A DNA stretch of 64,000 nucleotides, from assembly GCA_017744285.1 (NCBI GenBank), contig JAGIBP010000004.1, positions 1 through 64,000 on the forward strand. The letters run 5' to 3'. This DNA is from Variovorax sp. Its GTDB lineage: Bacteria > Pseudomonadota > Gammaproteobacteria > Burkholderiales > Burkholderiaceae_C. Both the position numbers and the translations under genes were made by a program. The notes under the pieces are model-generated. The model saw only the letters and a program-made list of their open reading frames with translations. It ran no database searches and was not told where the DNA came from. Positions 40,930 to 49,805 of the stretch are shown here, in pieces (within the stretch, counting starts at the first letter, position 1; the number at the start of each line of letters is the position of its first letter).

Positions 40930-43680
40930 ATGGTGTCGACGGAAATGGCAGGTGCGGGCGCGAGCCCGGCCTCGTGGCATGCGGTGACGGCCGAGGAGGT
41001 CGGCCAGCGCCTCGCGGTCGATCCGGCACAAGGACTCGATGCAGCGGAAGCCGCCAGGCGCCTGGCCACCCAGGGGCCCAATCGGCTCCCCACGGGAAAG
41101 AAGAGGGGGCCGCTGGCGCGCTTCCTGGCCCAGCTGAACAACGTGCTGATCTACGTGCTGCTCGGCGCCGGTTTCATCAAGCTGATGCTGAGTTTCTGGC
41201 TGGACGCGTCCATCATCTTCGGGGTCGTGATCCTCAACACGCTCCTGGGCTTCCTGCAGGAAGGGCGCGCCGAGAAGGCGCTCGATTCGATCCGCAACAT
41301 GCTCTCTTCCGAAGCGCGCGTGCTGCGCGAGGGAGCGGTGCGCCTCATCCCCGCCGAGGAGCTCGTGCCCGGCGATGTGGTCCTGCTCGAGTCAGGCGAC
41401 AAGGTGCCGGCCGATCTGCGCCTCGTGGAGGTCAAGAACCTGCGCACCGAAGAGGCCGCGCTGACCGGGGAATCCGTGCCGACCGACAAGACCGTCGCGC
41501 CGGTCGCGGCCAAGGCCACGGTCGGCGACCGCGAGAACATGGCGTTCTCCGGAACGATGGTGGTGTCCGGCCGCGCGAGCGGCATCGTGGTGGCCACGGG
41601 TGCGGAGACCGAACTGGGCCGCATCAACCAGATGCTGGCCGAGGTCGGCACGCTCGAGACGCCGCTCCTGCGGCAGATCAAGAAGTTCGGCTACACGATC
41701 ACGGCCGGCATCGGCGTGCTGAGCGTGCTGCTTTTCTCGTGGGGCCATTGGCTCGGGCACATGAGCTTCGTGGAGCTCTTCCAGGCCATCGTCGGCATCG
41801 CGGTGTCGGTCATACCGGAAGGGCTGCCCGCGCTCATCACGATCACGCTGGCCATCGGGGTCACGCGCATGGCTCGGCGCAACGCGATCATCCGGCGCCT
41901 GCCGGCGGTGGAAACGCTGGGGTCCGTCTCTCGCATCTGCTCGGACAAGACCGGCACGCTCACGCTCATGGAGATGATGGTGACCTCCATCGTGACCGCC
42001 GACGCGTCCTACGCGGTGACCGGCAACGGCTACGCCCCCGAAGGCGAGGTGCAGGATGCGAGCGGGCGGCGCATCGAGGCGCCGACGCAGGCGCTGACGC
42101 TGGTGGGTCGCGTCAGTGTGCTGTGCAACGACGCGGAACTGGTCCACGCGGAAGGCAAATGGAAAGTGGAAGGCGATCCGACCGAAGGCGCGCTCTATCC
42201 GCTGGCCGCGAAGCTGGGGCTCGACCGTGCCGGCGAGATCGCGGCCGCGCCGCGCGTGGATGCCATTCCGTTCGAATCGGAGCACAAGTTCATGGCCACG
42301 CTCCATCGCGCGGCCGACGGTGACATCCTGCTGGTCAAGGGCGCGCCGGAAGTCATCCTCGAACACTGCGACCGGCAGCAGACCGAGGCCGGCCCCGCGC
42401 CGCTCGACAGGGCGTTCTTCGCCGCCGAAGGCGACCGGCTCGCCGCGCAGGGCGAGCGCCTGCTGGCGCTGGCCTGGCTGCCCGACCCGGCTGTGGCCGA
42501 GGGCCGCTTCGAAGCCGGCAACCTCCCCAGGCACCTCGTGCTGCTTGGCCTGGTGGGCCTCATGGACCCGCCGCGTGCAGAGGCCATCGAGGCGGTGCGC
42601 GAATGCCATGACGGCGGCATCCGCGTGACCATGATCACCGGCGACCATCGCATCACGGCGGCGGCGATCGCGGGCAAGCTCGGCATCGGCGACGGCCGCA
42701 CCGCCGTCACCGGCACCGAGATCGAGGCGATGAACGATGCCGAACTGCAGGACTGCGTGCGCGACGTCGACGTGTTCGCGCGGGCGAGCCCCGAGCACAA
42801 GCTGCGGCTCGTGAGGGCCATCCAGGCCAACCGGCAGATCGTCGCGATGACCGGGGACGGCGTCAACGACGCGCCCGCGCTCAAGAAGGCCGACATCGGC
42901 ATCGCGATGGGCATCAAGGGCACCGAGGTGACCAAGGAGGCCGCCGGGATGATCCTGGCCGATGACAACTTCGCCTCCATCTCGGCCGCGGTGAAGGAAG
43001 GACGCACCGTCTACAACAACATCGAGAAGGCGATGCTCTTCGCGCTGCCGACCAACGTCGCGCAGGGCGCCGTGATCGCCATCGCGATCATCCTCGGCTT
43101 CACGCTGCCGATCACCGCGCCGCAGGTGCTGTGGGTCAACATGGTGACCTCGGTGGCGCTGGGGCTCACGATCTCCTTCGAGCCGCACGAGGCCGATGTC
43201 ATGCGCCGCCCGCCGCGCGCCGTCGACCGGCCCATCGTGACGGGCTTCGGACTCTGGCGCATCCTGTTCGTCGGCGCGGCGCTCGTGGTCTACACGCTCT
43301 GGGCCTTCTTCTGGATGAAGTCGCAGGGCGCCACCGACGCGATGGCGCGCACCGCGGCGGTCAACGCCATCACGCTGGGCCAGGTGTTCTACCTGTTCAA
43401 CAGCCGCTACCTGATCGAGTCGTCGCTCTCGCTGCGCGCGCACCTCGAGAACCGCTATGTCTGGTGGGGCGTGGCGGCGGTCGTGGTGCTGCAGCTTCTG
43501 CTGACCTATGCGCCGCCGCTGCAGGCCGTGTTCAACACCGAGGGGCTGCCGCTGCACGTCTGGGGCGGGCTCGTCGCCGGCGCGGTGCTGTTCTTCCTCG
43601 TGGTCGAGGTCGAGAAGCTGGTGGTGCGCTCCGTGCCTTCGTTCAGGGGCACGGTGGTCCGCGTGAGCGGCAAGCCGTAG
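40930..43680 (+). CDS. P2-type cation-transporting ATPase
   Basis: A 916-residue membrane pump with the SERCA/Na-K family layout: cation ATPase N domain (about 15-75), the actuator loop TGESVPTDK, PEGLP in M4, the phosphorylated aspartate D339 in CSDKTGTLT, a nucleotide-binding domain, and TGDGVNDAPALKKADIGIAMG before M5. A C-terminal block of membrane segments follows. It should export or import Ca, Mg, Na or K; the ion cannot be named. GGAGGG precedes the ATG. It stands alone, divergent from the DUF4142 gene and convergent with the Bug gene 5 bases away. Confidence 0.9.
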   Translation: MVSTEMAGAGASPASWHAVTAEEVGQRLAVDPAQGLDAAEAARRLATQGPNRLPTGKKRGPLARFLAQLNNVLIYVLLGAGFIKLMLSFWLDASIIFGVVILNTLLGFLQEGRAEKALDSIRNMLSSEARVLREGAVRLIPAEELVPGDVVLLESGDKVPADLRLVEVKNLRTEEAALTGESVPTDKTVAPVAAKATVGDRENMAFSGTMVVSGRASGIVVATGAETELGRINQMLAEVGTLETPLLRQIKKFGYTITAGIGVLSVLLFSWGHWLGHMSFVELFQAIVGIAVSVIPEGLPALITITLAIGVTRMARRNAIIRRLPAVETLGSVSRICSDKTGTLTLMEMMVTSIVTADASYAVTGNGYAPEGEVQDASGRRIEAPTQALTLVGRVSVLCNDAELVHAEGKWKVEGDPTEGALYPLAAKLGLDRAGEIAAAPRVDAIPFESEHKFMATLHRAADGDILLVKGAPEVILEHCDRQQTEAGPAPLDRAFFAAEGDRLAAQGERLLALAWLPDPAVAEGRFEAGNLPRHLVLLGLVGLMDPPRAEAIEAVRECHDGGIRVTMITGDHRITAAAIAGKLGIGDGRTAVTGTEIEAMNDAELQDCVRDVDVFARASPEHKLRLVRAIQANRQIVAMTGDGVNDAPALKKADIGIAMGIKGTEVTKEAAGMILADDNFASISAAVKEGRTVYNNIEKAMLFALPTNVAQGAVIAIAIILGFTLPITAPQVLWVNMVTSVALGLTISFEPHEADVMRRPPRAVDRPIVTGFGLWRILFVGAALVVYTLWAFFWMKSQGATDAMARTAAVNAITLGQVFYLFNSRYLIESSLSLRAHLENRYVWWGVAAVVVLQLLLTYAPPLQAVFNTEGLPLHVWGGLVAGAVLFFLVVEVEKLVVRSVPSFRGTVVRVSGKP

Positions 43681-43685
43681 GCCGC

Positions 43686-44666
43686 CTACTCGGGTTCGAT
43701 GCCCGCCGCCTTGACCAACTCGCCCCAGCGCTGGATGTCGCGCTGCACCAGGCGCCGCAGGTCGTCCGGCGTGCCCGGGAAGGGCAGCGCGTACATGCGC
43801 GCGAGCTGCTCCTGCATGCCATCGCTGCGCACCGCCTTGCCGATGGCGTCGGACAGCGGCTTGACGATGGTCTGCGGCGTGCGCGCGGGCGCGAACATCG
43901 CCAGCCAGGCCGTGAACTCGTAGCCGGGCAGGCCCGCTTCGGCGATGGTCGGGATGTCCGGAATCGCGGGCACCCGCTGGGCCGAACTCACGCCCAGCAC
44001 CTTCACGCGACCGCTCTGCCCCTGGGCCACGCCGAGGCCCGCATCCGTCACCAGGAAGTGAAGCTGCCCCCCGACCAGGTCGGTGATGGCCTGGCTCGAG
44101 GTCTTGTAGGGCACGTGCACGGCGTCGATGCCGGCAAGCTGCCGGAAGGCCTCGGACGCGATGCGGCCCGTGGCACTCGAGCTGCCGTAGTTGAGCTTGC
44201 CCGGCTGGGCCTTGGCCAGCGCGATCAACTCGGGCAGCGTGTTCACCTTGAGCGTCGGCGACACCACGAGCACCTGCGGAATGGTGGCGATGGTGGCGAT
44301 AGGCTCGAAGTCCGCCACCGGGTCGTAGGGCAGCTTCTTGAACAGGTGCACGTTGGCCGCATGCGTCGAATTGGCGCCGAAGAGCAGCGTGTAGCCGTCG
44401 GGCTGGGCGCGCGCGACATACGACGCCGCCACGCCGCCGAGCGCGCCCTGGCGCGCCTCGACCACGAAGGCCTGGCCCAGCGCGTCGTGCAGCCGGTCGG
44501 CCAGGTAGCGCGCCATGGTGTCGTAGGCGTTGCCGGGCCCGAAGGGCACGACGATGGTGACGGGCCGCGACGGGTAGCTGTCGGCCCGCGCGGGCAGGAC
44601 CGAGGGCGCCAGCAGCGAGGCGGCGGCGAGGCGGAGCACGTCGCGCCTGGAAGTGTTCGATGTCAT
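43686..44666 (-). CDS. Bug/TctC-family tripartite-tricarboxylate-type binding protein
   Basis: A 326-residue periplasmic binding protein. The N-terminus SRRDVLRLAAASLLAPSVLPARA looks like a twin-arginine signal. Family landmarks are YPSRPVTIVVPFGPGNAYDTMAR, QPDGYTLLFGANSTH and GLPGYEFTAWLAMFAPA. Bug proteins usually feed TctAB-type carriers, but none is encoded here; orphan members are numerous in this lineage. It lies 17 bases after the TAXI-like gene and may bind the same or a related carboxylate. Confidence 0.88.
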   Translation of the reverse strand: MTSNTSRRDVLRLAAASLLAPSVLPARADSYPSRPVTIVVPFGPGNAYDTMARYLADRLHDALGQAFVVEARQGALGGVAASYVARAQPDGYTLLFGANSTHAANVHLFKKLPYDPVADFEPIATIATIPQVLVVSPTLKVNTLPELIALAKAQPGKLNYGSSSATGRIASEAFRQLAGIDAVHVPYKTSSQAITDLVGGQLHFLVTDAGLGVAQGQSGRVKVLGVSSAQRVPAIPDIPTIAEAGLPGYEFTAWLAMFAPARTPQTIVKPLSDAIGKAVRSDGMQEQLARMYALPFPGTPDDLRRLVQRDIQRWGELVKAAGIEPE

Positions 44667-44683
44667 GGTCGGCAAGGCTCCCG

Positions 44684-45652
44684 TCAGTCGAGCCAGCCGT
44701 GTTCGCGGTAGTAGCGCTCGGCGCCCGGGTGCAGCGGCAGGTCCACGCCGGTGGGCATCCTGCGTGGGTCGATGGGGTAGGTCAGCGGGCTCTGGTGCAC
44801 GGGGATGTGACGGAAGCGCGCCTCGAACTCCGCGCGCTCCTCCACCATCACGGCAGTGACGCGCAAGGCCACGTCCTCCGGCATGTCGTCGCGGCACAGG
44901 ACGGCCCAGTCGGACCAGTCCAGGCAGGCGACGTCGTGATCGTTGCGAAGCCGCCCCTTCTCCAGCACTGCCGGACGCAGGCCATATTCGTCGACGAGGG
45001 TGCGCATCGCCTCGGGCTCGATGGGCAGGAAGTTCATGTCGTACTGCCCCACCAGCTCGCTCCAGTTCGACACCATGATGGCCTCGTTGAACACCGCATT
45101 GCATTCGCCGGCCTGCGCCTTCTTGATGCAGGCGCGCGGGTTCTCGTGTTCGAAGTAGGAGCCGCCCCAGCGCAGGATGTCTTCCGGGTCGATGCCGTGG
45201 GCGCGCCAGATCAGGTCGATCACGTAGCTGCACAGGCAGTCGTTCGCACGCGGCGGCATGGCGATGTGGAGCGCCGGCTTCTTCTCGCGGATGTCGGCGA
45301 AGGAACGGATGCCGGTGTCGGCCCGCACGGCCAGCGTGAGGCGGTCGTCCTGCGGCAGATGGCCCAGCGTGCGCAGGTTGGGAAAGGCGCGACCGCCATA
45401 GAAGTGCCGGCCTTCGCGCGCCCAGCGCACGCCGATGTGCGCGGGCGTGGTGACCGACAGGTCGGCCTCGCCCATGCCCACGAGTTCCACGCTGTCGCGG
45501 TAGGCGCTGCCGGTGCGGACGCAAAAGCGCGACAGCGGCGCGGAGCGCCAGCGCAGATGCGCCGAGACCCAGCCCCAGATGGTGTGGAAGTTGGCGGTTC
45601 CCCAGTCGCCGACCATCGTGAGGTCCAGGCGGGGTTGCTTGGGCTGTGTCAT
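44684..45652 (-). CDS. TAXI-like/NMT1-type binding protein without a signal peptide
   Basis: A 322-residue protein resembling TAXI-family TRAP solute receptors (SAYRDSVELVGMGEADLSVTT near residue 49, VRADTGIRSFADIREKKPALHIAMP near 109). The N-terminus is MTQPKQPRLDLTMVGDWG, with no signal peptide, and AGGAG places the start firmly at 45652. It may therefore work in the cytoplasm as a ligand sensor or enzyme, or reach the periplasm another way. No TRAP membrane subunit is near. It is followed by a Bug gene on the same strand. Confidence 0.75.
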   Translation of the reverse strand: MTQPKQPRLDLTMVGDWGTANFHTIWGWVSAHLRWRSAPLSRFCVRTGSAYRDSVELVGMGEADLSVTTPAHIGVRWAREGRHFYGGRAFPNLRTLGHLPQDDRLTLAVRADTGIRSFADIREKKPALHIAMPPRANDCLCSYVIDLIWRAHGIDPEDILRWGGSYFEHENPRACIKKAQAGECNAVFNEAIMVSNWSELVGQYDMNFLPIEPEAMRTLVDEYGLRPAVLEKGRLRNDHDVACLDWSDWAVLCRDDMPEDVALRVTAVMVEERAEFEARFRHIPVHQSPLTYPIDPRRMPTGVDLPLHPGAERYYREHGWLD

Positions 45653-45837
45653 GGGCGCGTGTCTCCTTTTTGAATGGCGAACAGATGGCCTCGGCCTTGC
45701 GCAAGGCGCGTGCCAGCCGCGCGCGCCCGGCTAAGCCGTTGATTCAGAAGGATTCAGGCGCCGGCGGCGGCCTCCGGCGGGAGGCGCGGCATGTTGCTCG
45801 AAACAGTCGTGCAACGCCGATGACACACAGGGAGGCG

Positions 45838-46317
45838 TCAGCCCGGCTCGCGGCCCGACGAGGCGATCTTCAGCAGCATCTCCATCAGCATGGCCTGTTC
45901 GCCCTTGCTCAACCGGCGCAGCAGGTCGGTCTCCATGGTGCCCGCGATGGCCAGCGCCTTGTCGGCGAGGCGCTGGCCGGCCTTCGAGAGGCGCAGGTGC
46001 TGCACGCGCTTGTCGGTGCCGCTCTGTTCCTTGTCGATCAGGCCGCGGCCCATCAGGCGATCGAGCACGAGCGACATGCGTGCCGCCGCCGTGGCCAGCG
46101 ATTGGCAGAGCTGCTTGCCCGTCACGCCGGGGTTGCTGTGGATCAGCAGGAGCACGGAGAACTCGACCTGCGTCAGCGCGAGCGGCTTGCCGATGCGCGT
46201 CTGGAAGATCTTGCCGGTGGGGATGCTCGCCTGGGCCAGGTTGTAGCCCAGCAAGACCAGCAGCTTCGAGTGGTCGAGACCTCCTGGGAGTGCTGGGTCG
46301 TGATCGTGGCCTGTCAT
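45838..46317 (-). CDS. MarR-family transcriptional regulator
   Basis: A 159-residue winged-helix regulator with LALTQVEFSVLLLIHSNPGVTGKQLCQSL (about residues 47-75), the recognition region AAARMSLVLDRLMGRGLI and the wing DKRVQHLRLSKAGQ. It is divergent from the tannase gene with ATTAGTTAA repeats between them. Such regulators are commonly released by phenolic acids, a product expected of the tannase/feruloyl esterase. Confidence 0.85.
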   Translation of the reverse strand: MTGHDHDPALPGGLDHSKLLVLLGYNLAQASIPTGKIFQTRIGKPLALTQVEFSVLLLIHSNPGVTGKQLCQSLATAAARMSLVLDRLMGRGLIDKEQSGTDKRVQHLRLSKAGQRLADKALAIAGTMETDLLRRLSKGEQAMLMEMLLKIASSGREPG

Positions 46318-46385
46318 GCGCCCGGCAGTCTAAAGCAATGCGGGTCGGGTTTGCCCCGAGCCAGCGGCCGGATGCAGGAACCTAT

Positions 46386-46474
46386 ATTAGTTAACAGGGA
46401 GAACTATGTTGAGGCGCCACACCAGCATCCACAGTAGAGATGCGCGTGGAAATTAGTTAATCAATGAAGTTAAC
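46386..46474. promoter_or_regulatory. AT-rich repeats, candidate MarR operators
   Basis: ATTAGTTAA occurs at 46386-46394 and again at 46452-46460, 66 bases apart. GTTAAC, itself a palindrome, occurs at 46390-46395 and 46469-46474. They stand between the divergent marR and tannase genes in a GC-rich region, so they are likely regulator sites. Confidence 0.5.
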
Positions 46475-46522
46475 GAAGAGCGGGATCGAACGACCCGCCT
46501 CTCTTCCTTGGAGACACACCCC

Positions 46523-48313
46523 GTGAGACATTGCAGACCCCTTCCCCTCGCAGGCGCCGCGGCGCTGCTGGTGGCCCTGTCGATCGCCGCATGCGGCGGC
46601 GGCGGATCGAGCCCCGCGGTGATCGGCCCCGTGGCCAGCCACCCGGGCGGCAGCTCGCCGGCCGGCTCGACGCCGCCGCCGGCCGAGGAGCCCAAGCTGC
46701 CGCAGCTCGGCGAGGCCGTCGGTGCGCCGCTGCAGGGCGCCTGTGCGGACCTGGCGTCCTTCGCCTTTCCGAACACCGTCGTCAGCGCCGTCACCACGGC
46801 GGCTGCGGGTGCCTTGAAGGTCGCCGGCAAGGACATCCCTGCGCACTGCGTGGTCACCGGCAAGATGAACGAGCGCGTCAGCCCGGTGGACGGCCAGACG
46901 TATGCGGTGGGCTTCCAGATGCGGCTGCCGCTGGACTGGAACGGTCGTTACCTCTACCAGGGCAACGGCGGCACGGACGGCAGCGTCGCCAACGCCACCG
47001 GCGCCGTCGGCAGCGGCGGTCCCCTGAGCAATGCGCTGTACCGCGGCTTCGCCGTGATCTCCTCCGACGCCGGCCACAGCGGTGCGCAGAATCCGCTCTT
47101 CGGCATGGACCCCGAGGCGCGCATCGACTACGGCTACGGCGCGGTCAGGAAGCTCACGCCGATGGCCAAGGCGCTCATCAAGGCGGCCTACGGAAAGGGG
47201 CCGGACCGGTCCTATGTCGGCGGCTCCTCCAACGGCGGTCGCCACGCGATGGTCACGGCGTCGCGCCTGCCGGCCGAGTACGACGGCGTGCTCGCCAACT
47301 CGCCGGGCTTCGACCTGCCCAAGGCCGCGGCCGCGCAGCTCTACACGGCGCAGCAGTTCCGCAAGGTCGCGACCGACGTGAACGACCTCTCGACCGGCTT
47401 CACCGTCACCGAGCGGCAGCTCGTCGCGCGCAAGATCCTGGAGCGCTGCGATGCGCTCGACGGTGCCACCGACGGCCTGGTGCAGGACGTCGAGGCCTGC
47501 CGCACCGCGTTCAATCTCTTCGACCACGTGCCCACCTGCACCGGTGCGCGGGACGGAAGCTGCCTCACGGCGGCGCAGAAGAGCGCGATCGACATGATGT
47601 ACGTCGGCCCGGTCAACAGCCGCGGCGAGCGCCTGTATGCGACGCAGCCCTACGACCCGGGCCTGGCCGGCTCCGGCTGGGCCGGCTGGAAGTTCAGCAA
47701 CTCGGTCGGTGCGTCGCGCGACCCGGTGGCGGTCGGGGTCATCTTCCAGGTTCCGCCGGACCCCACGGTCATGAACGACACGCGTGCCTTCGCCTTCAAC
47801 TACAACTTCGACATCGACTATCCGAAGCTGTTCGCGACCGATGCCACCTACACCGAGAGCTCGTGGTCGTTCATGACGCCTCCGAACCCGACGAAGCTGG
47901 ACGTGCTGCGCGACCGCGGCGGCAAGATGATCGTCGTGCAGGGCGTCTCCGATGGTGTCTTCTCGATCGACGACACCAGGCGCTGGTACGACGAGCTGAA
48001 CGCCGAGAACGCCGGCAAGGCCGCACGCTTCGCGCGCTTCTTCCGCGTGCCGGGCATGAACCACAGCAGCGGCGGCATCGCCACCGACCAGTACGACGCG
48101 CTCGAGGCACTCGTGAACTGGGTCGAGAAGGGCGTGGCGCCGGACCAGATCGTCGCGATGGCACGCGGCGCGGGCAATGCCGGCGGCGTCAACAGCGAGC
48201 TGCCTGCGGATTGGGCCGCGGACCGCACGCGTCCCCTGTGCCCGTACCCGCAGGTGGCGCGCTACAACGGCAGCGGTGACGTGGAGCGAGCCCAGAGCTT
48301 CAGCTGCAAGTAA
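46523..48313 (+). CDS. Tannase/feruloyl-esterase family lipoprotein with disulfide cysteines replaced
   Basis: A 596-residue secreted esterase. I chose GTG at 46523 (GGAG about 9 bases before); an in-frame TTG at 46508 is less likely. The N-terminus ends in a lipobox, SIAAC, so it is probably a lipoprotein attached at C24. The nucleophile is S236 in GGSSNGGRH, with D477 (QGVSDGVFS) and H514 (GMNHSSGG). The family normally has cysteines beside the Ser and His (CS-D-HC); here both are serine (S235, S515). It should cleave esters of phenolic acids, or a similar aromatic ester. Confidence 0.85.
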   Translation: MRHCRPLPLAGAAALLVALSIAACGGGGSSPAVIGPVASHPGGSSPAGSTPPPAEEPKLPQLGEAVGAPLQGACADLASFAFPNTVVSAVTTAAAGALKVAGKDIPAHCVVTGKMNERVSPVDGQTYAVGFQMRLPLDWNGRYLYQGNGGTDGSVANATGAVGSGGPLSNALYRGFAVISSDAGHSGAQNPLFGMDPEARIDYGYGAVRKLTPMAKALIKAAYGKGPDRSYVGGSSNGGRHAMVTASRLPAEYDGVLANSPGFDLPKAAAAQLYTAQQFRKVATDVNDLSTGFTVTERQLVARKILERCDALDGATDGLVQDVEACRTAFNLFDHVPTCTGARDGSCLTAAQKSAIDMMYVGPVNSRGERLYATQPYDPGLAGSGWAGWKFSNSVGASRDPVAVGVIFQVPPDPTVMNDTRAFAFNYNFDIDYPKLFATDATYTESSWSFMTPPNPTKLDVLRDRGGKMIVVQGVSDGVFSIDDTRRWYDELNAENAGKAARFARFFRVPGMNHSSGGIATDQYDALEALVNWVEKGVAPDQIVAMARGAGNAGGVNSELPADWAADRTRPLCPYPQVARYNGSGDVERAQSFSCK

Positions 48314-48396
48314 CACGGGGGCCGCCCTCGTCATGACGGCTGCCGAGGGTGCTTGCGCGCCCCGGCGGCCGTTCCGCTTCCGGCGTTCGGAAGGTC

Positions 48397-48427
48397 TTGT
48401 GCATGGAATTGGTTTTGTGCATAAAAT
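48397..48427. promoter_or_regulatory. Operator and -10 region of the GntR gene at 48435
   Basis: TTGTGCAT is repeated at 48397-48404 and 48415-48422, 18 bases apart. The second copy lies in a near-palindrome TTTTGTGCATAAAA (48413-48426). TAAAAT (48422-48427) would serve as -10 and place the start site at or one base before the ATG at 48435, which has no ribosome binding site. Autoregulation and a leaderless mRNA are inferred. Confidence 0.5.
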
Positions 48428-48434
48428 CCGATCC

Positions 48435-49130
48435 ATGCAAAAAACAGAGACGATCCCCGAGCCGCCCCTGGTCGAACAGGCCTTCGCACGGCTGCGCGCC
48501 GACGTGCTCGGGGGCGCCTTCGCGGCCGGCGCCAAGCTCAAGCTCGACGAGCTGCAGGGCCGCTACGGCTACTCGAGCAGTCCGCTGCGCGAGGCGCTGA
48601 GCCGTCTCTCGCAAGAGGGCCTGGTGCGGGCCGACGAGCGCCGCGGCTTTCGCGTGGCGCCCATTTCGGCGGAGGACCTGGCCGACATCACCCACATGCG
48701 CGTGATGCTCGACGTGCCGGCGCTGCGCGAATCGATCGCGCACGGCGACGACGCCTGGGAGGCCGCGGTGCTCGCCGCCTTCCATCGCCTCGAGAAGGTC
48801 GAATCGCGCCTGAGCGACGGCCCGGTGGTTCTCGACGAGGAATGGAGCGAGCTGCACCGCAGCTTCCACCTCGCGCTCGTCGCGGCCTGCCCGTCGGAAC
48901 GCCAACGCCTCTGGGGCGCGAGCCTGTTCGACCAGGCCGAACGCTACCGGCGCGTCTCGGCGCGGTTTCGCCGCACTGCGCGCCGCAAGTCGAACGAGCA
49001 CCGCAAGCTCATGGACGCGGCGCTCAAGCGCGATGCGGACACCGCCTGCGCGCTACTCGAGGAGCACATCCTGAGCACGCAGCGCAACGTGCTCGCGGCG
49101 CTCAAGCACGCCGAAGCCGCCGCGCCGTAG
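48435..49130 (+). CDS. GntR-family (FCD) transcriptional regulator
   Basis: A 231-residue regulator: winged helix (about residues 12-80, recognition region SSSPLREALSRLSQEGLV) followed by an FCD helical domain with LHRSFHLALVAACPSERQ and NEHRKLMDAAL. It belongs to a different branch from the two paralogues at 5692 and 16964. It is first in a plus-strand run of VOC, FAH, Bug, DUF1185 and oxidoreductase genes and probably represses them and itself. Confidence 0.86.
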   Translation: MQKTETIPEPPLVEQAFARLRADVLGGAFAAGAKLKLDELQGRYGYSSSPLREALSRLSQEGLVRADERRGFRVAPISAEDLADITHMRVMLDVPALRESIAHGDDAWEAAVLAAFHRLEKVESRLSDGPVVLDEEWSELHRSFHLALVAACPSERQRLWGASLFDQAERYRRVSARFRRTARRKSNEHRKLMDAALKRDADTACALLEEHILSTQRNVLAALKHAEAAAP

Positions 49131-49198
49131 GGGAGCTTCGACACACCCAAGCGGCCGCAGAGCCGCCACGGTCCGACACATCAACCTCTGGAGACAGC

Positions 49199-49729
49199 AT
49201 GCTCAAGGTCAGCCGCCCCACGCCGTCGCACTTCGGGATCTACGTGACCGATCTCGAGCGCATGGTGGCCTTCTACACCGAGACCTTCGATCTCACGATC
49301 ACCGACCGCGGCGAAGGGCGTACGTTCCGCAATACGCTGGTGTTCACCAGCGCGAGCCCGGACCAGCACCATCAGCTCGTGATCGCATCGGGCCGCCCCA
49401 AGGAGGCCACCTTCAGCACGGTCATGCAGATCTCGTTCGCGGTGCCGAGCATCCAGCACCTGCGCGACATCTCGGCGCGCGCCGCGGCGCGCGGCGCCAC
49501 CGACATCCGCGGGCTCAACCACGGCAACGCGCTGTCGGTCTACATGCTCGACCCCGAGGGCAACACGGTCGAGATCTACGTCGACACGCCGTTCTACGTC
49601 TCGCAGCCGCATGGCGACCCGCTCGATCTCTCGAAGGATGACGAGACGCTGATGAGCGAGACCGAAGAGATCTGCCGCCGCGACCCGAGTTTCATGCCGC
49701 TGGCGCAGTGGCAGGAAAGGTTCAGATGA
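49199..49729 (+). CDS. VOC-family protein, extradiol-dioxygenase-like
   Basis: A 176-residue vicinal-oxygen-chelate protein with TPSHFGIYVTDLERMVAFYTETFDL at the start (His ligand) and LSVYMLDPEGNTVEIYVDTPFYVSQP near residue 118 (Glu ligand). Relatives are ring-cleaving dioxygenases or glyoxalase-like enzymes. GGAG precedes the ATG. A fumarylacetoacetase-family gene follows, as in meta-cleavage pathways, which favours a role in aromatic ring breakdown. Confidence 0.82.
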   Translation: MLKVSRPTPSHFGIYVTDLERMVAFYTETFDLTITDRGEGRTFRNTLVFTSASPDQHHQLVIASGRPKEATFSTVMQISFAVPSIQHLRDISARAAARGATDIRGLNHGNALSVYMLDPEGNTVEIYVDTPFYVSQPHGDPLDLSKDDETLMSETEEICRRDPSFMPLAQWQERFR

Positions 49730-49805
49730 AAGCCCCCTCCATGCCGCTTCGCGTCTCCTCCCTCTCTCGCCTCCTTTCCCATTTCATCCACCGGAGTCCC
49801 ACCCC

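Noticed and set aside
45646..46437. Plus-strand open frame opposite marR
   Set aside because: It is antisense to a clear MarR gene and its translation is a low-complexity His/Gln/Arg/Leu-rich shadow.
48325..48349. CCCTCG/CGAGGG hairpin after the tannase gene as a terminator
   Set aside because: The loop is long (13 bases) and there is no T-tract after it.
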